Positions 9,197 through 18,401 of a DNA stretch of 64,000 nt are shown one piece after another. Position 1 is the first letter of the stretch. Each line of letters begins with the position of its first letter. Origin of the DNA: Clostridiaceae bacterium (GTDB taxonomy: Bacteria > Bacillota > Clostridia > Lachnospirales > Lachnospiraceae); contig CABJBA010000004.1 in assembly GCA_902363735.1 (NCBI GenBank), positions 62,001 to 126,000 on the forward strand. Reading direction: 5' to 3'. The notes under the pieces are model-generated. The model was not told where the DNA came from. It was given only the letters and a program-made list of their open reading frames with translations, and did not search any database. The position numbers and the translations under genes were made by a program.

Positions 9197-10021
9197 CTAC
9201 TTGCATTTTTGTTGATAGGTATACAAATCCGGAGAAAATGTTTCCCGCTCATCATTCGTCATATATTCAAATTCTCGTGCAAACTGACAATAACTAGGAA
9301 TAATTTCGCTCGGTAGACCGATTCCCACCATTTTACCCTTATGAATCCACATCACACGATCACAAAAATCCTTCATAGAGCCGACCGCATGGCTAATATA
9401 GAGTATCGTCTTTTTCTTTTGCTTAAACTCATCTATCTTAACAAGGCATTTGTTTGTAAAGCTATTATCTCCTACAGCCAAGGCCTCATCAATAATCAAG
9501 ATATCAGGATTGACAAAAACCGAAATAGCAAATCCAAGTCTGGATTGCATACCTGAGGAATAAGTACGCAGGGGTTGATTGATATAAAGACCGATATCCG
9601 CAAAATCCACAATCTCCTGGCGAACTTTATTTACATATTTCTTATCAATTCCCATAAGCATACATTTATAATCAATGTTCTGTAAGCCCGTCAAGTGATA
9701 TTGCAGACCTACGCTGGCACTAAGCATATTAATACTTCCATCCGTTTCAACCTCGCCAGAAGACTGAGTAGTAACACCGCTGATAATGCTGGAAAGCGTT
9801 GTCTTTCCTGAGCCGTTAAGTCCTACAATTCCAACAACCTCTCCCTTTTTAAATTCCACGGAAATATTATCAAGCGCCATATATTGTACCGGTTTAAAAC
9901 CAGGAAAAATCAAGCCTTTAAGTCGCTGTATTTCTCCCTTATACAGAGGATATTGCTTACAAAGCTTTATGCATCTGACTGCTACTGTACTATCCAAAAA
10001 ATGACCCCTTTCTCTTCGCAC
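9197..10021 (-). CDS. Polysaccharide ABC exporter ATPase (Wzt/TagH type, short form)
   Basis: A 274-residue ABC ATPase with Walker A GLNGSGKTT (68-76), signature YSSGMQSRLGFA, Walker B ILIIDEALAVGD and a switch histidine in YISHAVG. The ALAVGD Walker B and the KGLIFPG lead-in are typical of exporters of O-polysaccharide and teichoic acid (Wzt, TagH). It lacks the extra C-terminal carbohydrate-binding domain that long Wzt proteins carry, unlike the paralogue at 40689-42014. The annotated GTG start has little ribosome site; a TTG at 9997 preceded by AAAGGGG is a credible alternative. It pairs with the permease two bases upstream at 10024-10848. Confidence 0.9.
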   Translation of the reverse strand: MRRERGHFLDSTVAVRCIKLCKQYPLYKGEIQRLKGLIFPGFKPVQYMALDNISVEFKKGEVVGIVGLNGSGKTTLSSIISGVTTQSSGEVETDGSINMLSASVGLQYHLTGLQNIDYKCMLMGIDKKYVNKVRQEIVDFADIGLYINQPLRTYSSGMQSRLGFAISVFVNPDILIIDEALAVGDNSFTNKCLVKIDEFKQKKKTILYISHAVGSMKDFCDRVMWIHKGKMVGIGLPSEIIPSYCQFAREFEYMTNDERETFSPDLYTYQQKCK

Positions 10022-10023
10022 TG

Positions 10024-10848
10024 TTAAATCAAATCAATGAAATTCTTCCTGAATTTCATGTGTACACAACATCCAAATACAAACAAAAAAATTGTGACAC
10101 ACCAAAAATAAATGGTATATACGCTATGGACTGTAAAGGGAATACCATATAAAACACTCTCCCGATACCCATCAATAATATAACCCAAAGGATTCAGACG
10201 TAAAATAAATTTAAGCGTTGGGCTTATGTTGGTTGGCACCCAAACAATAGGTGTCACATAAAATAACAACCGGACAATGGAAGATAAAATATTCTTAAAA
10301 TCTTTAAACAACACGTCTACAGCCGATGCGAACAATCCAAAGCCTGATAAAAACACAAATGAGCAGATTACATAATAAACTAACTGAAATACATAGATAC
10401 TTAGGCTATATCCGGAAAGCAAAATAATAAGAAATACAACCATCATTGCCCAAAAGTGTGCAATCAGTCCAGAAAGCACTGACTTTACTGGCACCATTGC
10501 CATGGGAAAACTGATTCGCTTAAGAATACCCCCATAATTTCGAATGGAGGCAGCTGAGGTCATCAAAACCTCATTAATAAAAAACCACGGCATGATTCCC
10601 ACAATCATCCAAATAATATATGGATAACCGTCTCGCTCTGTTCTTGCCTGCAAACCTACCGCAAACACAAACCAATAGACAAAAATTTGCAATGCAGGAT
10701 TAAATAGGTTCCATAAAAATCCAAACATAGTTCCACTATTTTGAATTTTTAATTCATAAGATGCCAGCACAAATAGCCGACGGCGATTGAGGTAATTCTC
10801 CATAACTACGGTTTTAACTGCATTCCACATAACGTTCAGCCTTTCCAC
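10024..10848 (-). CDS. Polysaccharide ABC exporter permease (Wzm/TagG type)
   Basis: A 274-residue ABC-2-type permease with about six membrane helices and the family segment ASYELKIQNSGTMFGFLWNLFNP near the N-terminus. A region with LRLNPLGYIIDGYRESVLYG near residue 220 is shared by Wzm, TagG and the second permease of this window (42036-42848). It forms the channel that carries a lipid-linked glycan across the membrane with the ATPase downstream. It follows the 2-epimerase stop with no gap. The substrate probably includes ManNAcA, whose precursor genes immediately precede it. Confidence 0.9.
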   Translation of the reverse strand: MERLNVMWNAVKTVVMENYLNRRRLFVLASYELKIQNSGTMFGFLWNLFNPALQIFVYWFVFAVGLQARTERDGYPYIIWMIVGIMPWFFINEVLMTSAASIRNYGGILKRISFPMAMVPVKSVLSGLIAHFWAMMVVFLIILLSGYSLSIYVFQLVYYVICSFVFLSGFGLFASAVDVLFKDFKNILSSIVRLLFYVTPIVWVPTNISPTLKFILRLNPLGYIIDGYRESVLYGIPFTVHSVYTIYFWCVTIFLFVFGCCVHMKFRKNFIDLI

Positions 10849-11943
10849 TTATTCTCCGCACAGCACACCCGCAATACGTACGCTTGCCTTTCCATCTCCG
10901 TAAGGATTTGCCGCACGACTCATCTTCTCATATTCTTTTTCATCATGCAGCAGCCTATAAAACGAATTGTATATTGTCTGTTCGTCCGTTCCCACCAGTT
11001 TAAGAGTTCCTGCACTGATTCCTTCTGGTCGCTCTGTCGTATCACGCATCACCAAAACTGGCTTACCAAGAGAAGGGGCTTCCTCCTGAATACCACCACT
11101 ATCAGTTAAGATCAAAAAAGATCGAGCCAAAAAATTATGAAAGTCCAGCACATCCAATGGCTCTATAATTCGAATTCGTGGATGGGCACCTAAAATAGTA
11201 TTAGCGACCTCCCTTATTACAGGATTCATATGAATCGGATAGATCACTTTTACATCCGGTGTCTCTTCTACAATGCGCTTAATTGCCCGAAACATATGTT
11301 GCAGGGGTTCACCAAGATTTTCTCTACGATGGGCAGTAAGCATAATCAGACGGCTGTCGGCTGACCAATCCAGCATCGGGTGAGTATAGTCTCTCAGTAC
11401 GGTTGTCTTTAATGCATCTATAGCAGTATTTCCTGTCACGAAAATGCTTTCCGCTTTCTTTCCTTCTTTAATAAGATTCTGACGAGACAGTTCTGTCGGT
11501 GCAAAGTTGTAAGTGGCTAAAAGACTTACCGCCTGCCGATTGAACTCTTCAGGATAAGGCGAATAGATGTTGTAAGTGCGTAATCCAGCCTCTACATGAC
11601 CTACAGAAATCTGTAGATAAAAGCATGCCAATGCTGTTACAAAGGTAGTTGAGGTATCACCATGAACCAGAACTGTATCTGGCTTTTCTATTTCTAATAC
11701 TTCTTTGATTTTTAAAAGAATATTCGTTGTAATATCAAAAAGCGTCTGTTTGTCCTTCATAATGGATAGATCATAGTCAGGAACTACATGAAAGGCTACC
11801 AGCACTTGATCCAGCATCTGACGATGCTGTCCTGTCACACAGACTACAGTTTGAATATTTTTTCTAACTTTAAGCTCGTTTACCAAGGGACACATTTTTA
11901 TCGCCTCTGGACGAGTGCCAAACACTATCATTATCTTTTTCAT
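10849..11943 (-). CDS. wecB: UDP-N-acetylglucosamine 2-epimerase (non-hydrolysing)
   Basis: A 364-residue enzyme, the usual length for WecB/MnaA. It starts KKIMIVFGTRPEAIKMCPLV and has VHGDTSTTF near residue 95, GHVEAGLRTYNIYSPYPEEFNR near 117-138, TAHRRENLGEP near 205 and DSGGIQEEAPSLGKP near 285, all hallmark substrate and allosteric-site segments. It converts UDP-GlcNAc to UDP-ManNAc. The next gene downstream in the transcript is the ABC permease. The preceding gene (11957-13180) oxidises UDP-ManNAc to UDP-ManNAcA, so the two genes form a complete two-step branch. AGAGG precedes the ATG. The function is very secure. Confidence 0.95.
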   Translation of the reverse strand: MKKIMIVFGTRPEAIKMCPLVNELKVRKNIQTVVCVTGQHRQMLDQVLVAFHVVPDYDLSIMKDKQTLFDITTNILLKIKEVLEIEKPDTVLVHGDTSTTFVTALACFYLQISVGHVEAGLRTYNIYSPYPEEFNRQAVSLLATYNFAPTELSRQNLIKEGKKAESIFVTGNTAIDALKTTVLRDYTHPMLDWSADSRLIMLTAHRRENLGEPLQHMFRAIKRIVEETPDVKVIYPIHMNPVIREVANTILGAHPRIRIIEPLDVLDFHNFLARSFLILTDSGGIQEEAPSLGKPVLVMRDTTERPEGISAGTLKLVGTDEQTIYNSFYRLLHDEKEYEKMSRAANPYGDGKASVRIAGVLCGE

Positions 11944-11956
11944 TTGAACCTCTCAA

Positions 11957-13180
11957 TTATAATTTATAAACGCCAGGTAAGTGACAAATATTCCGAGTAT
12001 CCAAAATAATTTTTCCACTGAGTTTATTCATACTATTTCTAATTTGGCTATGTGCCACCATGATAACAACAATATCCACCGAGTTCAAAAATTCATCAAA
12101 ATCATGATATTGCTCCGGAAGTACATCCCTATCTACCATTGGATCATATATCTTTAAAGGACTACCTAAATGCAGAGCCACCTTTTCCAATAATTGAAGT
12201 GTTGGGCTTTCGCGAGTATCATCCACATCCTCTTTATACGTTATACCATATAAACCAACGCGAGAAACATCATCAATATTTCGCTCCTTCATAATATCAT
12301 GAACACGGCCTAAAACAAACTCAGGCATACTGTCATTAATCAATCGAGCATGACGAATCAAACTGGTAAGTCCAGGATAGTCTCCTACCAGAAACCAAGG
12401 ATCCACCGAAATACAATGTCCGCCCACGCCAGGCCCAGGTTGTAAAATATTTACTCTGGGATGCATATTTGCAATCCGGATGATCTCATAAACATTCATA
12501 TTATCTTGTCGGCAGATTTTAGCCAACTCATTCGCATAGGCAATATTAATATCCCGGAAAGTATTCTCTACAACTTTACTCATTTCAGCTGTGCGTATAT
12601 CAGTAACTACAATATCTCCCTTACAGAAAGAAGAATATACCGTCTTCACTTTCTGTCCTATTTCTTCATCATCTGCCCCAATTACACGGGAGTTATTTTC
12701 TAATTCATAAACCATATTACCTGGTATAATTCGTTCCGGAGCATGAGCAATGTGTAAGTCTTCTCCAATAGTAAATCCGCATTCTTCGATAGCCGGTCGG
12801 ACATAACGATCAATCGTTCCCGGTGAGACTGTAGATTCAATCACCAAGACAGCCCCCTTGGGGCATACTTGTGTAACATTCTTAACTGCACCTATAACGT
12901 AACTTGAATCTATCTTTTTACTGAACTTATCATAGGGAGTCGGCACTGCAATAATATATAAATCAGCACTAATATATTCTGTTGTAAACTCAACACCCTT
13001 TTCACGTGCCTTAGTATAAAGTGCATCCAACCCATCTTCTTCAAAGGTTGTTTTACCTTGTTGTAAAGTGGACACCAATTGTTTGTTATAATCCACCCCT
13101 GTAACGCAAACATCATATGCCGCCATCATAAGTGCGGTCGGAAGACCGATATATCCTAATCCTACAACGCATACTTTCAT
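11957..13180 (-). CDS. wecC: UDP-N-acetyl-D-mannosamine dehydrogenase
   Basis: A 407-residue nucleotide-sugar dehydrogenase. The start is set at MKVCVVGLGYIGLPTA because AAAGGAGAG lies just upstream; a frame extension to 13219 has no such support. It has the N-terminal NAD-binding GxGYIGLP, ESTVSPGTI near 115, NTFRDINIAYANELAKIC near 206-223 and the catalytic cysteine in GPGVGGHCISVDPW (C256). VNILQPGPGVGGHCISVDPWF is the WecC-type rather than UDP-Glc dehydrogenase pattern. It oxidises UDP-ManNAc twice to UDP-ManNAcA for an acidic polysaccharide. It sits directly upstream of the 2-epimerase gene. Related 6-dehydrogenases for GalNAc or GlcNAc are less likely in this pairing. Confidence 0.9.
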   Translation of the reverse strand: MKVCVVGLGYIGLPTALMMAAYDVCVTGVDYNKQLVSTLQQGKTTFEEDGLDALYTKAREKGVEFTTEYISADLYIIAVPTPYDKFSKKIDSSYVIGAVKNVTQVCPKGAVLVIESTVSPGTIDRYVRPAIEECGFTIGEDLHIAHAPERIIPGNMVYELENNSRVIGADDEEIGQKVKTVYSSFCKGDIVVTDIRTAEMSKVVENTFRDINIAYANELAKICRQDNMNVYEIIRIANMHPRVNILQPGPGVGGHCISVDPWFLVGDYPGLTSLIRHARLINDSMPEFVLGRVHDIMKERNIDDVSRVGLYGITYKEDVDDTRESPTLQLLEKVALHLGSPLKIYDPMVDRDVLPEQYHDFDEFLNSVDIVVIMVAHSQIRNSMNKLSGKIILDTRNICHLPGVYKL

Positions 13181-13274
13181 CTTTATCTTCTCTCCTTTTT
13201 CATTATTAACTATAAACAACTTTAAATTATACTATACACTATGCTAAAATAAAACCCATACAGCTATAGCATGA

Positions 13275-14417
13275 CTAAGTATTTATTTTCAAACCACAAA
13301 CTTTCAAAACCTCCTCCAAACGTTGTTTGCATGTATGGTTTTGAAGAACCTCTTGAATGTTCTCACTGCGAATTTCACTTACCCATTCATAATCAAATGT
13401 TTCATCAGAAAACCAGATACGTCCTGGAAATATAGTCTTTAACCCAACAGAAGGATTGCTGATTACAATACAACCACATGCCATTGCTTCAAATACCCGG
13501 CGTGCAAACATCGTACTGGAGTCTGTAACAGTATTAATATTAATGATATATTCTGCATTTCGGTATATTTCTCCCAGTTCAGAAAACGCAACCTTAGGAT
13601 GCAAAAATGGTATGTATTTTTCAGGAAAACGATGTATAGGATTTGGAGAGTCTGATTGACGATTATATATTTCTATCGGAATATTTTGTTCCAATACCAT
13701 GTCAAAAATCTCTTCCATTTCTGCACATCGCTTTGGTTGATCAGCATACCAACTCCCGGCAAATACAGCTTTTTTTACTTTGGGAACAAAGGAATCAAAG
13801 AAAAACAAGTTTGGGGAAAAACCAAACATTAAAACATGTACGCTTTTATGCCCTAATCTCTTATATTTAGGCAAACATTCTTCAGATGTTGTTAAAATAT
13901 GCTCAAAGCGAAGAGCTGTATCCACAAAATTATAGGTTTCATTTCCCCAAAAAGTAGGATCTTCTTTATTCCAAAATACTGTAGGAATTCCCTTCTCTTT
14001 ACAATAGTCAACTATTTGTAATAATGATCGCCGATTTTCATAGCAAACCTTTTTACTTTTATAAATTTGCCCACGCCAGCAATCTTTATATATTGCATTA
14101 CCTGACCAAGCTGATTCACAAACAAATACATCCGGACAAAATTTTTCAAAAACTTCACGCCAATTATAAGGTGTAACAAAAACAGCATTACACTCACTCT
14201 TGAAGTCTTGCCAAGTCATTTCATCACATACAAATGCAATTTTAATCAAATTATTTACTTTTCTATCAGGTACACAATATTGAGAAAAACGCTTCATAGT
14301 AAACCGATTAAAAATATGAACATAAATAAAACTACTTACAGTTGCGACAAACCATATATTTTGCCATTTTTTATAAAGATAATATATTCTCTTATTTGCT
14401 AATTCCATATATTTCAA
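13275..14417 (-). CDS. CgeB-like glycosyltransferase
   Basis: A 380-residue protein with a hydrophobic stretch near residues 18-35. The rest matches the CgeB-like unit of the 1088-residue protein at 4839-8105: DVFVCESAWSGN, then IPTVFWNKEDPTFWG near 155 and FARRVFEAMACGCIVISNPS near 318. The last motif is the usual GT-B donor-site segment. It presumably transfers one sugar in assembly of the repeat unit on the cytoplasmic side. The start codon is a TTG without a clear ribosome site; ATG at 14408 (MELANKRI) is a possible alternative. CgeB was named for spore maturation, but many members lie in polysaccharide operons, as here. Confidence 0.7.
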   Translation of the reverse strand: MKYMELANKRIYYLYKKWQNIWFVATVSSFIYVHIFNRFTMKRFSQYCVPDRKVNNLIKIAFVCDEMTWQDFKSECNAVFVTPYNWREVFEKFCPDVFVCESAWSGNAIYKDCWRGQIYKSKKVCYENRRSLLQIVDYCKEKGIPTVFWNKEDPTFWGNETYNFVDTALRFEHILTTSEECLPKYKRLGHKSVHVLMFGFSPNLFFFDSFVPKVKKAVFAGSWYADQPKRCAEMEEIFDMVLEQNIPIEIYNRQSDSPNPIHRFPEKYIPFLHPKVAFSELGEIYRNAEYIININTVTDSSTMFARRVFEAMACGCIVISNPSVGLKTIFPGRIWFSDETFDYEWVSEIRSENIQEVLQNHTCKQRLEEVLKVCGLKINT

Positions 14418-14443
14418 CTAAATCACACTCATTTTCTTTATGC

Positions 14444-15187
14444 TTAATTTTTTCTTATCCCATTATAAATATAAATACAAAAAAAGTATAATGATTCAAT
14501 GAACGATAGATTTTCATGCTTACGATAGATTTTCCACCGTTCTTTAGCTGCTTTAGCTTTATTGGAAGACCGTCCACCCATCCGGTATGTCATCAAAACA
14601 TCCGATATTCCCCAGAATGTTTTCCCCATACGCAAAAGACTCAACCACAACACATAATCTTCATGAAACCACTCTTTTTCAAATTGTACATTACGTAATA
14701 TATCACGCCGCACTAGTACCGTAGAGAGGCCAACCACATTTTCACATAACATATTATAGTAACTCGTCTTTTGAGGAACGATATAAGGCGGCTGCCTAAT
14801 AGAAATGCCAGAAACATCTACAAATTCATACGAGGTAAAGCATAAATCTCCATTGTTTTTTTTCAGTAATGTAATCTGTTTCTGCAATTTATCTACTTTC
14901 CATATATCATCACTATCTAAAAATGCTATATACTCTCCCTTAGCAAGATTAATCGCTCTGTTTCGAGTTGCAGCCACACCAATATTACACTCATTTTTTA
15001 ATACGATCATTCTGGAGTCTGTTTGTTTTAACATCATTAATAAATCAAAAGTCTGATCAGAAGAACCGTCATCAACAACAAGCAGTTCAAAATCCGGCAT
15101 TGTTTGGGCCAGAATTGAACAGATAGATTGTTTAACTGTATGCACACAATTATATGCAGGCATAATTACCGTTACAAGAGGAAACAT
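14444..15187 (-). CDS. Family 2 glycosyltransferase
   Basis: A 247-residue GT2 with the complete GT-A core: LVTVIMPAYNCVHTVKQSI, LLVVDDGSSDQT (36-47), NKARNRAIN-type segment as VAATRNRAINLAKGEYIAFLDSDD (DSDD supplies the metal-binding DxD) and WFHEDYVLWLSLLRMG, the acidic ED motif for the catalytic base. A single hydrophobic patch near the C-terminus may hold it at the membrane. It is second in the operon, right after the initiating phosphoglycosyl transferase, so it could add the second sugar of the repeat unit. The sugar specificity cannot be read. Confidence 0.85.
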   Translation of the reverse strand: MFPLVTVIMPAYNCVHTVKQSICSILAQTMPDFELLVVDDGSSDQTFDLLMMLKQTDSRMIVLKNECNIGVAATRNRAINLAKGEYIAFLDSDDIWKVDKLQKQITLLKKNNGDLCFTSYEFVDVSGISIRQPPYIVPQKTSYYNMLCENVVGLSTVLVRRDILRNVQFEKEWFHEDYVLWLSLLRMGKTFWGISDVLMTYRMGGRSSNKAKAAKERWKIYRKHENLSFIESLYFFCIYIYNGIRKN

Positions 15188-15245
15188 ATATGCACCCCAC
15201 TATTATCTTTGATTTTTTTACACTCAGCAAATAATCTAATTCTTC

Positions 15246-16592
15246 CTATTTTCCAACCTCTGACCGCACTCCTTCTGTGGCCTCTTTCATAAACATAATT
15301 TTGGGGGTCATAAAAATTAATTTTAAATCCAAAAGAATTGAATAGTTCCGTATATAAGTCAGATCCAGCTTCAACTTATCATACGAAGTGGTGTTATATT
15401 TTCCATAAATCTGCGCGTAGCCAGTAAGACCCGCTTTTACCTTCGTTCTGTATTGAAATTCTGGTATATCTTTAAGTATTTCTTCAACCAGTTCTGGACG
15501 TTCCGGCCTAGGGCCTACCAAGGACATATCTCCCCTTAATATATTAAAAAGTTGGGGCAATTCATCTAGCCTCGTCCTCCTCAGGAAATGTCCAATAGGC
15601 AATATTCTGGAATCTCCCTCTTCAGCCAAACGAGCCACGCCATCTTTTTCTGCCTCTTGGACCATAGTACGGAACTTATAAATATAAAACACCTTATTAT
15701 CCCTTGTAAGCCGGGCTTGCTTAAAAAAAACAGGGCCTTTATCTGTAATTCTAATCAAAATACCTATGATTAAAAAGAGAGGTGAAGCTATTCCTATTCC
15801 TATTAAGGCTCCACTAATATCTGCCAGCCTCTTAACTAATAGCTGTTCAATCGTCAGTCCTTCATTTCTTGATAGAAAAAGCGGTGAATCAAATAAGTTT
15901 AGCTCTACCGAGCTCTTTAACAGGATATCAGATATCTTGGGAACACTGTAAGTACGAATCGAATTCTCAAAGCAATATTTTAATATTAAATTACGCTCAT
16001 GAGAAGAAATATCACCAATGATAACTCCATCATACTTTAATATCTCATTCTTCAAAAAACAAAATCCTTGCTGAATATTAATTGTTTGGCATATTTCGTA
16101 TTTATCTTCCCTGGAATTAATCTTTTCGGCAAGATGATAGTCTGACCTCCTTCCAGAAATGAGAAGCATTTTCCTTGGCGGAAATATTTTTCCGTAAAAC
16201 CATTGATATATTACAGTCCAACTAATAATAAACAAAAAATCCAATCCTGTCATCTTGATTAATGGTAAGGGGTTTAAAAAGTGTTTGTCCAAAACAGCAA
16301 TCTGTAAGTATGTAAAAATATTAGTAAAAATAACAGACAGAACTTGAGAATATATTAAGTTTCCCTTTTTCAAATATCCAACTTTAAAACCTCCATATAT
16401 ACTCATAAAAAGAACAAGAAGAACCCCATAAAGAAAAATCATCATCCAATTTCCGCGACGAAAAAAGGGAGATTCTATAATTCTATTATAATGACTAATC
16501 CAAGTCCAGCCATACAATACAATTAACATTGTTGCAATTCCAAAAGTGAAAAAAACTTTTATGAGCCTTTTATAACTCTGATCAACCTTCAT
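15246..16592 (-). CDS. Polyprenyl-phosphate sugar-1-phosphate transferase (WbaP-like)
   Basis: A 448-residue initiating enzyme. About five hydrophobic segments occupy residues 10-135, a soluble linker runs to 255, and a membrane-anchored catalytic domain covers about 265-448. The catalytic part shows KRLADISGALIGIGIASPLF, IYKFRTM, RRTRLDELPQLFNILRGDMSLVG as overlapping parts of the conserved core, then GPRPERPEL and KAGLTGYAQ. Such enzymes attach a sugar phosphate to undecaprenyl phosphate and start synthesis of a repeat unit. It is the first gene after the predicted promoter (16644-16673), so the operon follows assembly order. The substrate is unknown (Gal, Glc or a diNAc sugar phosphate are common). 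Confidence 0.9.
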   Translation of the reverse strand: MKVDQSYKRLIKVFFTFGIATMLIVLYGWTWISHYNRIIESPFFRRGNWMMIFLYGVLLVLFMSIYGGFKVGYLKKGNLIYSQVLSVIFTNIFTYLQIAVLDKHFLNPLPLIKMTGLDFLFIISWTVIYQWFYGKIFPPRKMLLISGRRSDYHLAEKINSREDKYEICQTINIQQGFCFLKNEILKYDGVIIGDISSHERNLILKYCFENSIRTYSVPKISDILLKSSVELNLFDSPLFLSRNEGLTIEQLLVKRLADISGALIGIGIASPLFLIIGILIRITDKGPVFFKQARLTRDNKVFYIYKFRTMVQEAEKDGVARLAEEGDSRILPIGHFLRRTRLDELPQLFNILRGDMSLVGPRPERPELVEEILKDIPEFQYRTKVKAGLTGYAQIYGKYNTTSYDKLKLDLTYIRNYSILLDLKLIFMTPKIMFMKEATEGVRSEVGK

Positions 16593-16643
16593 TTAAAACA
16601 CACCTTTATTTGCTATTTATCTTTTTACACTTAAAGCTCTCTT

Positions 16644-16673
16644 AGTATAACATATTTTTCACATTTAGTACAA
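16644..16673 (-). promoter_or_regulatory. Predicted promoter of the left polysaccharide operon
   Basis: On the minus strand a -35 TTGTAC (16668-16673) and an extended -10 TGTTATACT, whose hexamer TATACT is at 16644-16649, are separated by 18 bases. It lies about 50 bases upstream of the WbaP-like start and downstream of the terminator of the preceding gene, so it is well placed to drive the whole minus-strand operon to the left edge. Confidence 0.6.
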
Positions 16674-16739
16674 TCTTCTACAAGGTAAAAAAGACTGTTA
16701 TTTTTTAAGAATTTATGAATATTTTACCTTTATGCTAAA

Positions 16740-16788
16740 AATATCAAAAACTGGTGAATTCTGTATCTTTTCACCAGTTTTTGATATT
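16740..16788 (-). terminator. Intrinsic terminator after the Wzy-like gene
   Basis: An 18-base-pair perfect inverted repeat (16740-16757 with 16771-16788, core CTGGTGA/TCACCAG) with a 13-base loop follows the stop of the 16808-18340 gene. In the minus-strand transcript it is followed by TTTTAG. It separates that gene from the operon below, which has its own promoter. Confidence 0.8.
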
Positions 16789-16807
16789 ATCCATTATTCT
16801 ATACTTA

Positions 16808-18340
16808 TTATTTTTCTCTGCATGCAGAAGTTATCATTCCTAAAAGCACCCAAAAAACAGGTGTAACAATTGGAAGATTGAGGTTTACAAAAGCCTGAAC
16901 ACTATAGCAAATCACGCCAAAGGTCATTGCAATTATATATGGATTTTTATTTTTAGAACTAAAAGATTCTTTTATGCAGGATAATATAAATGTTAAATAG
17001 GAGATTAATCCGACAATTCCAACAGTAAGCAAAAATTGAAGGTATTCATTATGTGCAGAATCAAAAGTTTGGTTATAAGGATTATTATATGTTTTGTGCA
17101 TCAGCAAAATGCCAAATGTTTCCGGACCATATCCAATTAGTTTCTTAAATAAAGAAAAATCCGAAAATTGTTCTAATGCATTTCTCCATATATAACCTCT
17201 ATGAGTTCCCCAATCATCATTAAATAAAAGATAAGAACCAACTGTTCCATAGCGTTTCGAATTTCCTAATATATTGCAATCATACGTAACGTATATAAAA
17301 GTAAGAATAACTAACAAAATAAATACTAGCCAAATATACCTAAAAACATTCCCATATTCTTCTAGCCCTGGTGGTTTAATATATTCCATAATATACCATA
17401 TAACAATCATACTCCAAAGCCCGAAAACCAAATACAGCAACACTCTTGAACCGGCAATTATATTAAATACGCTATCAATTCCTATTACCTGGTCTCTAAA
17501 ATAATTGTTAATCCATGCAATCACTTTAACCGTGGAAAAGAAAGTGGCTAATACTACCAAATACCTTTTTACTCCTCTTCTATTAGAAAATAGATATAAA
17601 GGTAGAAGACCAAACAAAGCCGCCAAAGAGAGATATGCATTATCACTAACTCCCATAATGATAGCAAAAAAGCTGATTATCATACATAAATAATATAAAA
17701 TCATTCTTTTTCCTTTTTGGACCTTTGTAAATAGAACAGTAGCTATTGCAGTAATAATACCCACATAGGCAGTATAAGTATTAATATTTCCAATGGTTGA
17801 GGTAAATATGGACAATTGCTTCTGTATGACATTTTCCTTAAACCCTAAAATATCCATTTGAAAATAATCCGTAATACCAAATAGACATACAAGTATTCCG
17901 GCAGTTAGCATTCCATCAATATAATAGGGCTTGTATATCCAAAATCGACTTACAAAAAAATAAGATAACACATACAGACTTAATAAAAATAGCCCGGTAA
18001 ATCTTCCTTCATTCCCCCAAAAGGATTCATACAGATACTCTGACGACAAAGTTGATATAAATGCTATCAAAAGAAAGATTAAAGCCGCATAGTCCTGTAT
18101 CATCATTTTCTTTTTGATACTTTCAATAAATATATCCCTGCCTTTTACAGCAATATAGATAATCGCTAAAACGACCATTACAGCCGTGCAAATCCAATAA
18201 AAATAATACTTGGTAAGAAGGATATCAAAATATTGGTCCCCAACAATAATCGGAAGTCCCATCCCAATTAAAGTCACATATATACTAATAATTATCGATA
18301 AAAAGTTCTTTTTAGCTTTTAGGGAAGACAAACTACTCAT
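16808..18340 (-). CDS. O-antigen polymerase/ligase-like membrane protein (Wzy/WaaL)
   Basis: A 510-residue protein with roughly twelve hydrophobic helices. A long extracytoplasmic loop near residues 365-440 has WRNALEQFSDFSLFKKLIGYGPETFG and SAHNEYLQFLLTVGIVGLI. H-N-E-Y-L-Q in this loop is the typical motif of the Wzy_C/O-antigen ligase family. It may polymerise repeat units or ligate finished glycan to an acceptor on the outer membrane face. It is transcribed alone, from its own promoter (18373-18401) to a strong terminator. No flippase lies in the left block, so how a Wzy enzyme works with the ABC exporter there is unclear; a ligase role is as likely. Confidence 0.8.
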   Translation of the reverse strand: MSSLSSLKAKKNFLSIIISIYVTLIGMGLPIIVGDQYFDILLTKYYFYWICTAVMVVLAIIYIAVKGRDIFIESIKKKMMIQDYAALIFLLIAFISTLSSEYLYESFWGNEGRFTGLFLLSLYVLSYFFVSRFWIYKPYYIDGMLTAGILVCLFGITDYFQMDILGFKENVIQKQLSIFTSTIGNINTYTAYVGIITAIATVLFTKVQKGKRMILYYLCMIISFFAIIMGVSDNAYLSLAALFGLLPLYLFSNRRGVKRYLVVLATFFSTVKVIAWINNYFRDQVIGIDSVFNIIAGSRVLLYLVFGLWSMIVIWYIMEYIKPPGLEEYGNVFRYIWLVFILLVILTFIYVTYDCNILGNSKRYGTVGSYLLFNDDWGTHRGYIWRNALEQFSDFSLFKKLIGYGPETFGILLMHKTYNNPYNQTFDSAHNEYLQFLLTVGIVGLISYLTFILSCIKESFSSKNKNPYIIAMTFGVICYSVQAFVNLNLPIVTPVFWVLLGMITSACREK

Positions 18341-18372
18341 ATTAAATAAATCCCTTCATATTCATTATTTCC

Positions 18373-18401
18373 AGTATAACACATTATAACTGCACATGCA
18401 A
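18373..18401 (-). promoter_or_regulatory. Predicted promoter of the Wzy-like gene
   Basis: The minus strand has -35 TTGCAT (18396-18401), a 17-base spacer and an extended -10 TGTTATACT with hexamer at 18373-18378. It lies about 33 bases above the ATG at 18340, with GAAGGGA as ribosome site. Confidence 0.65.
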
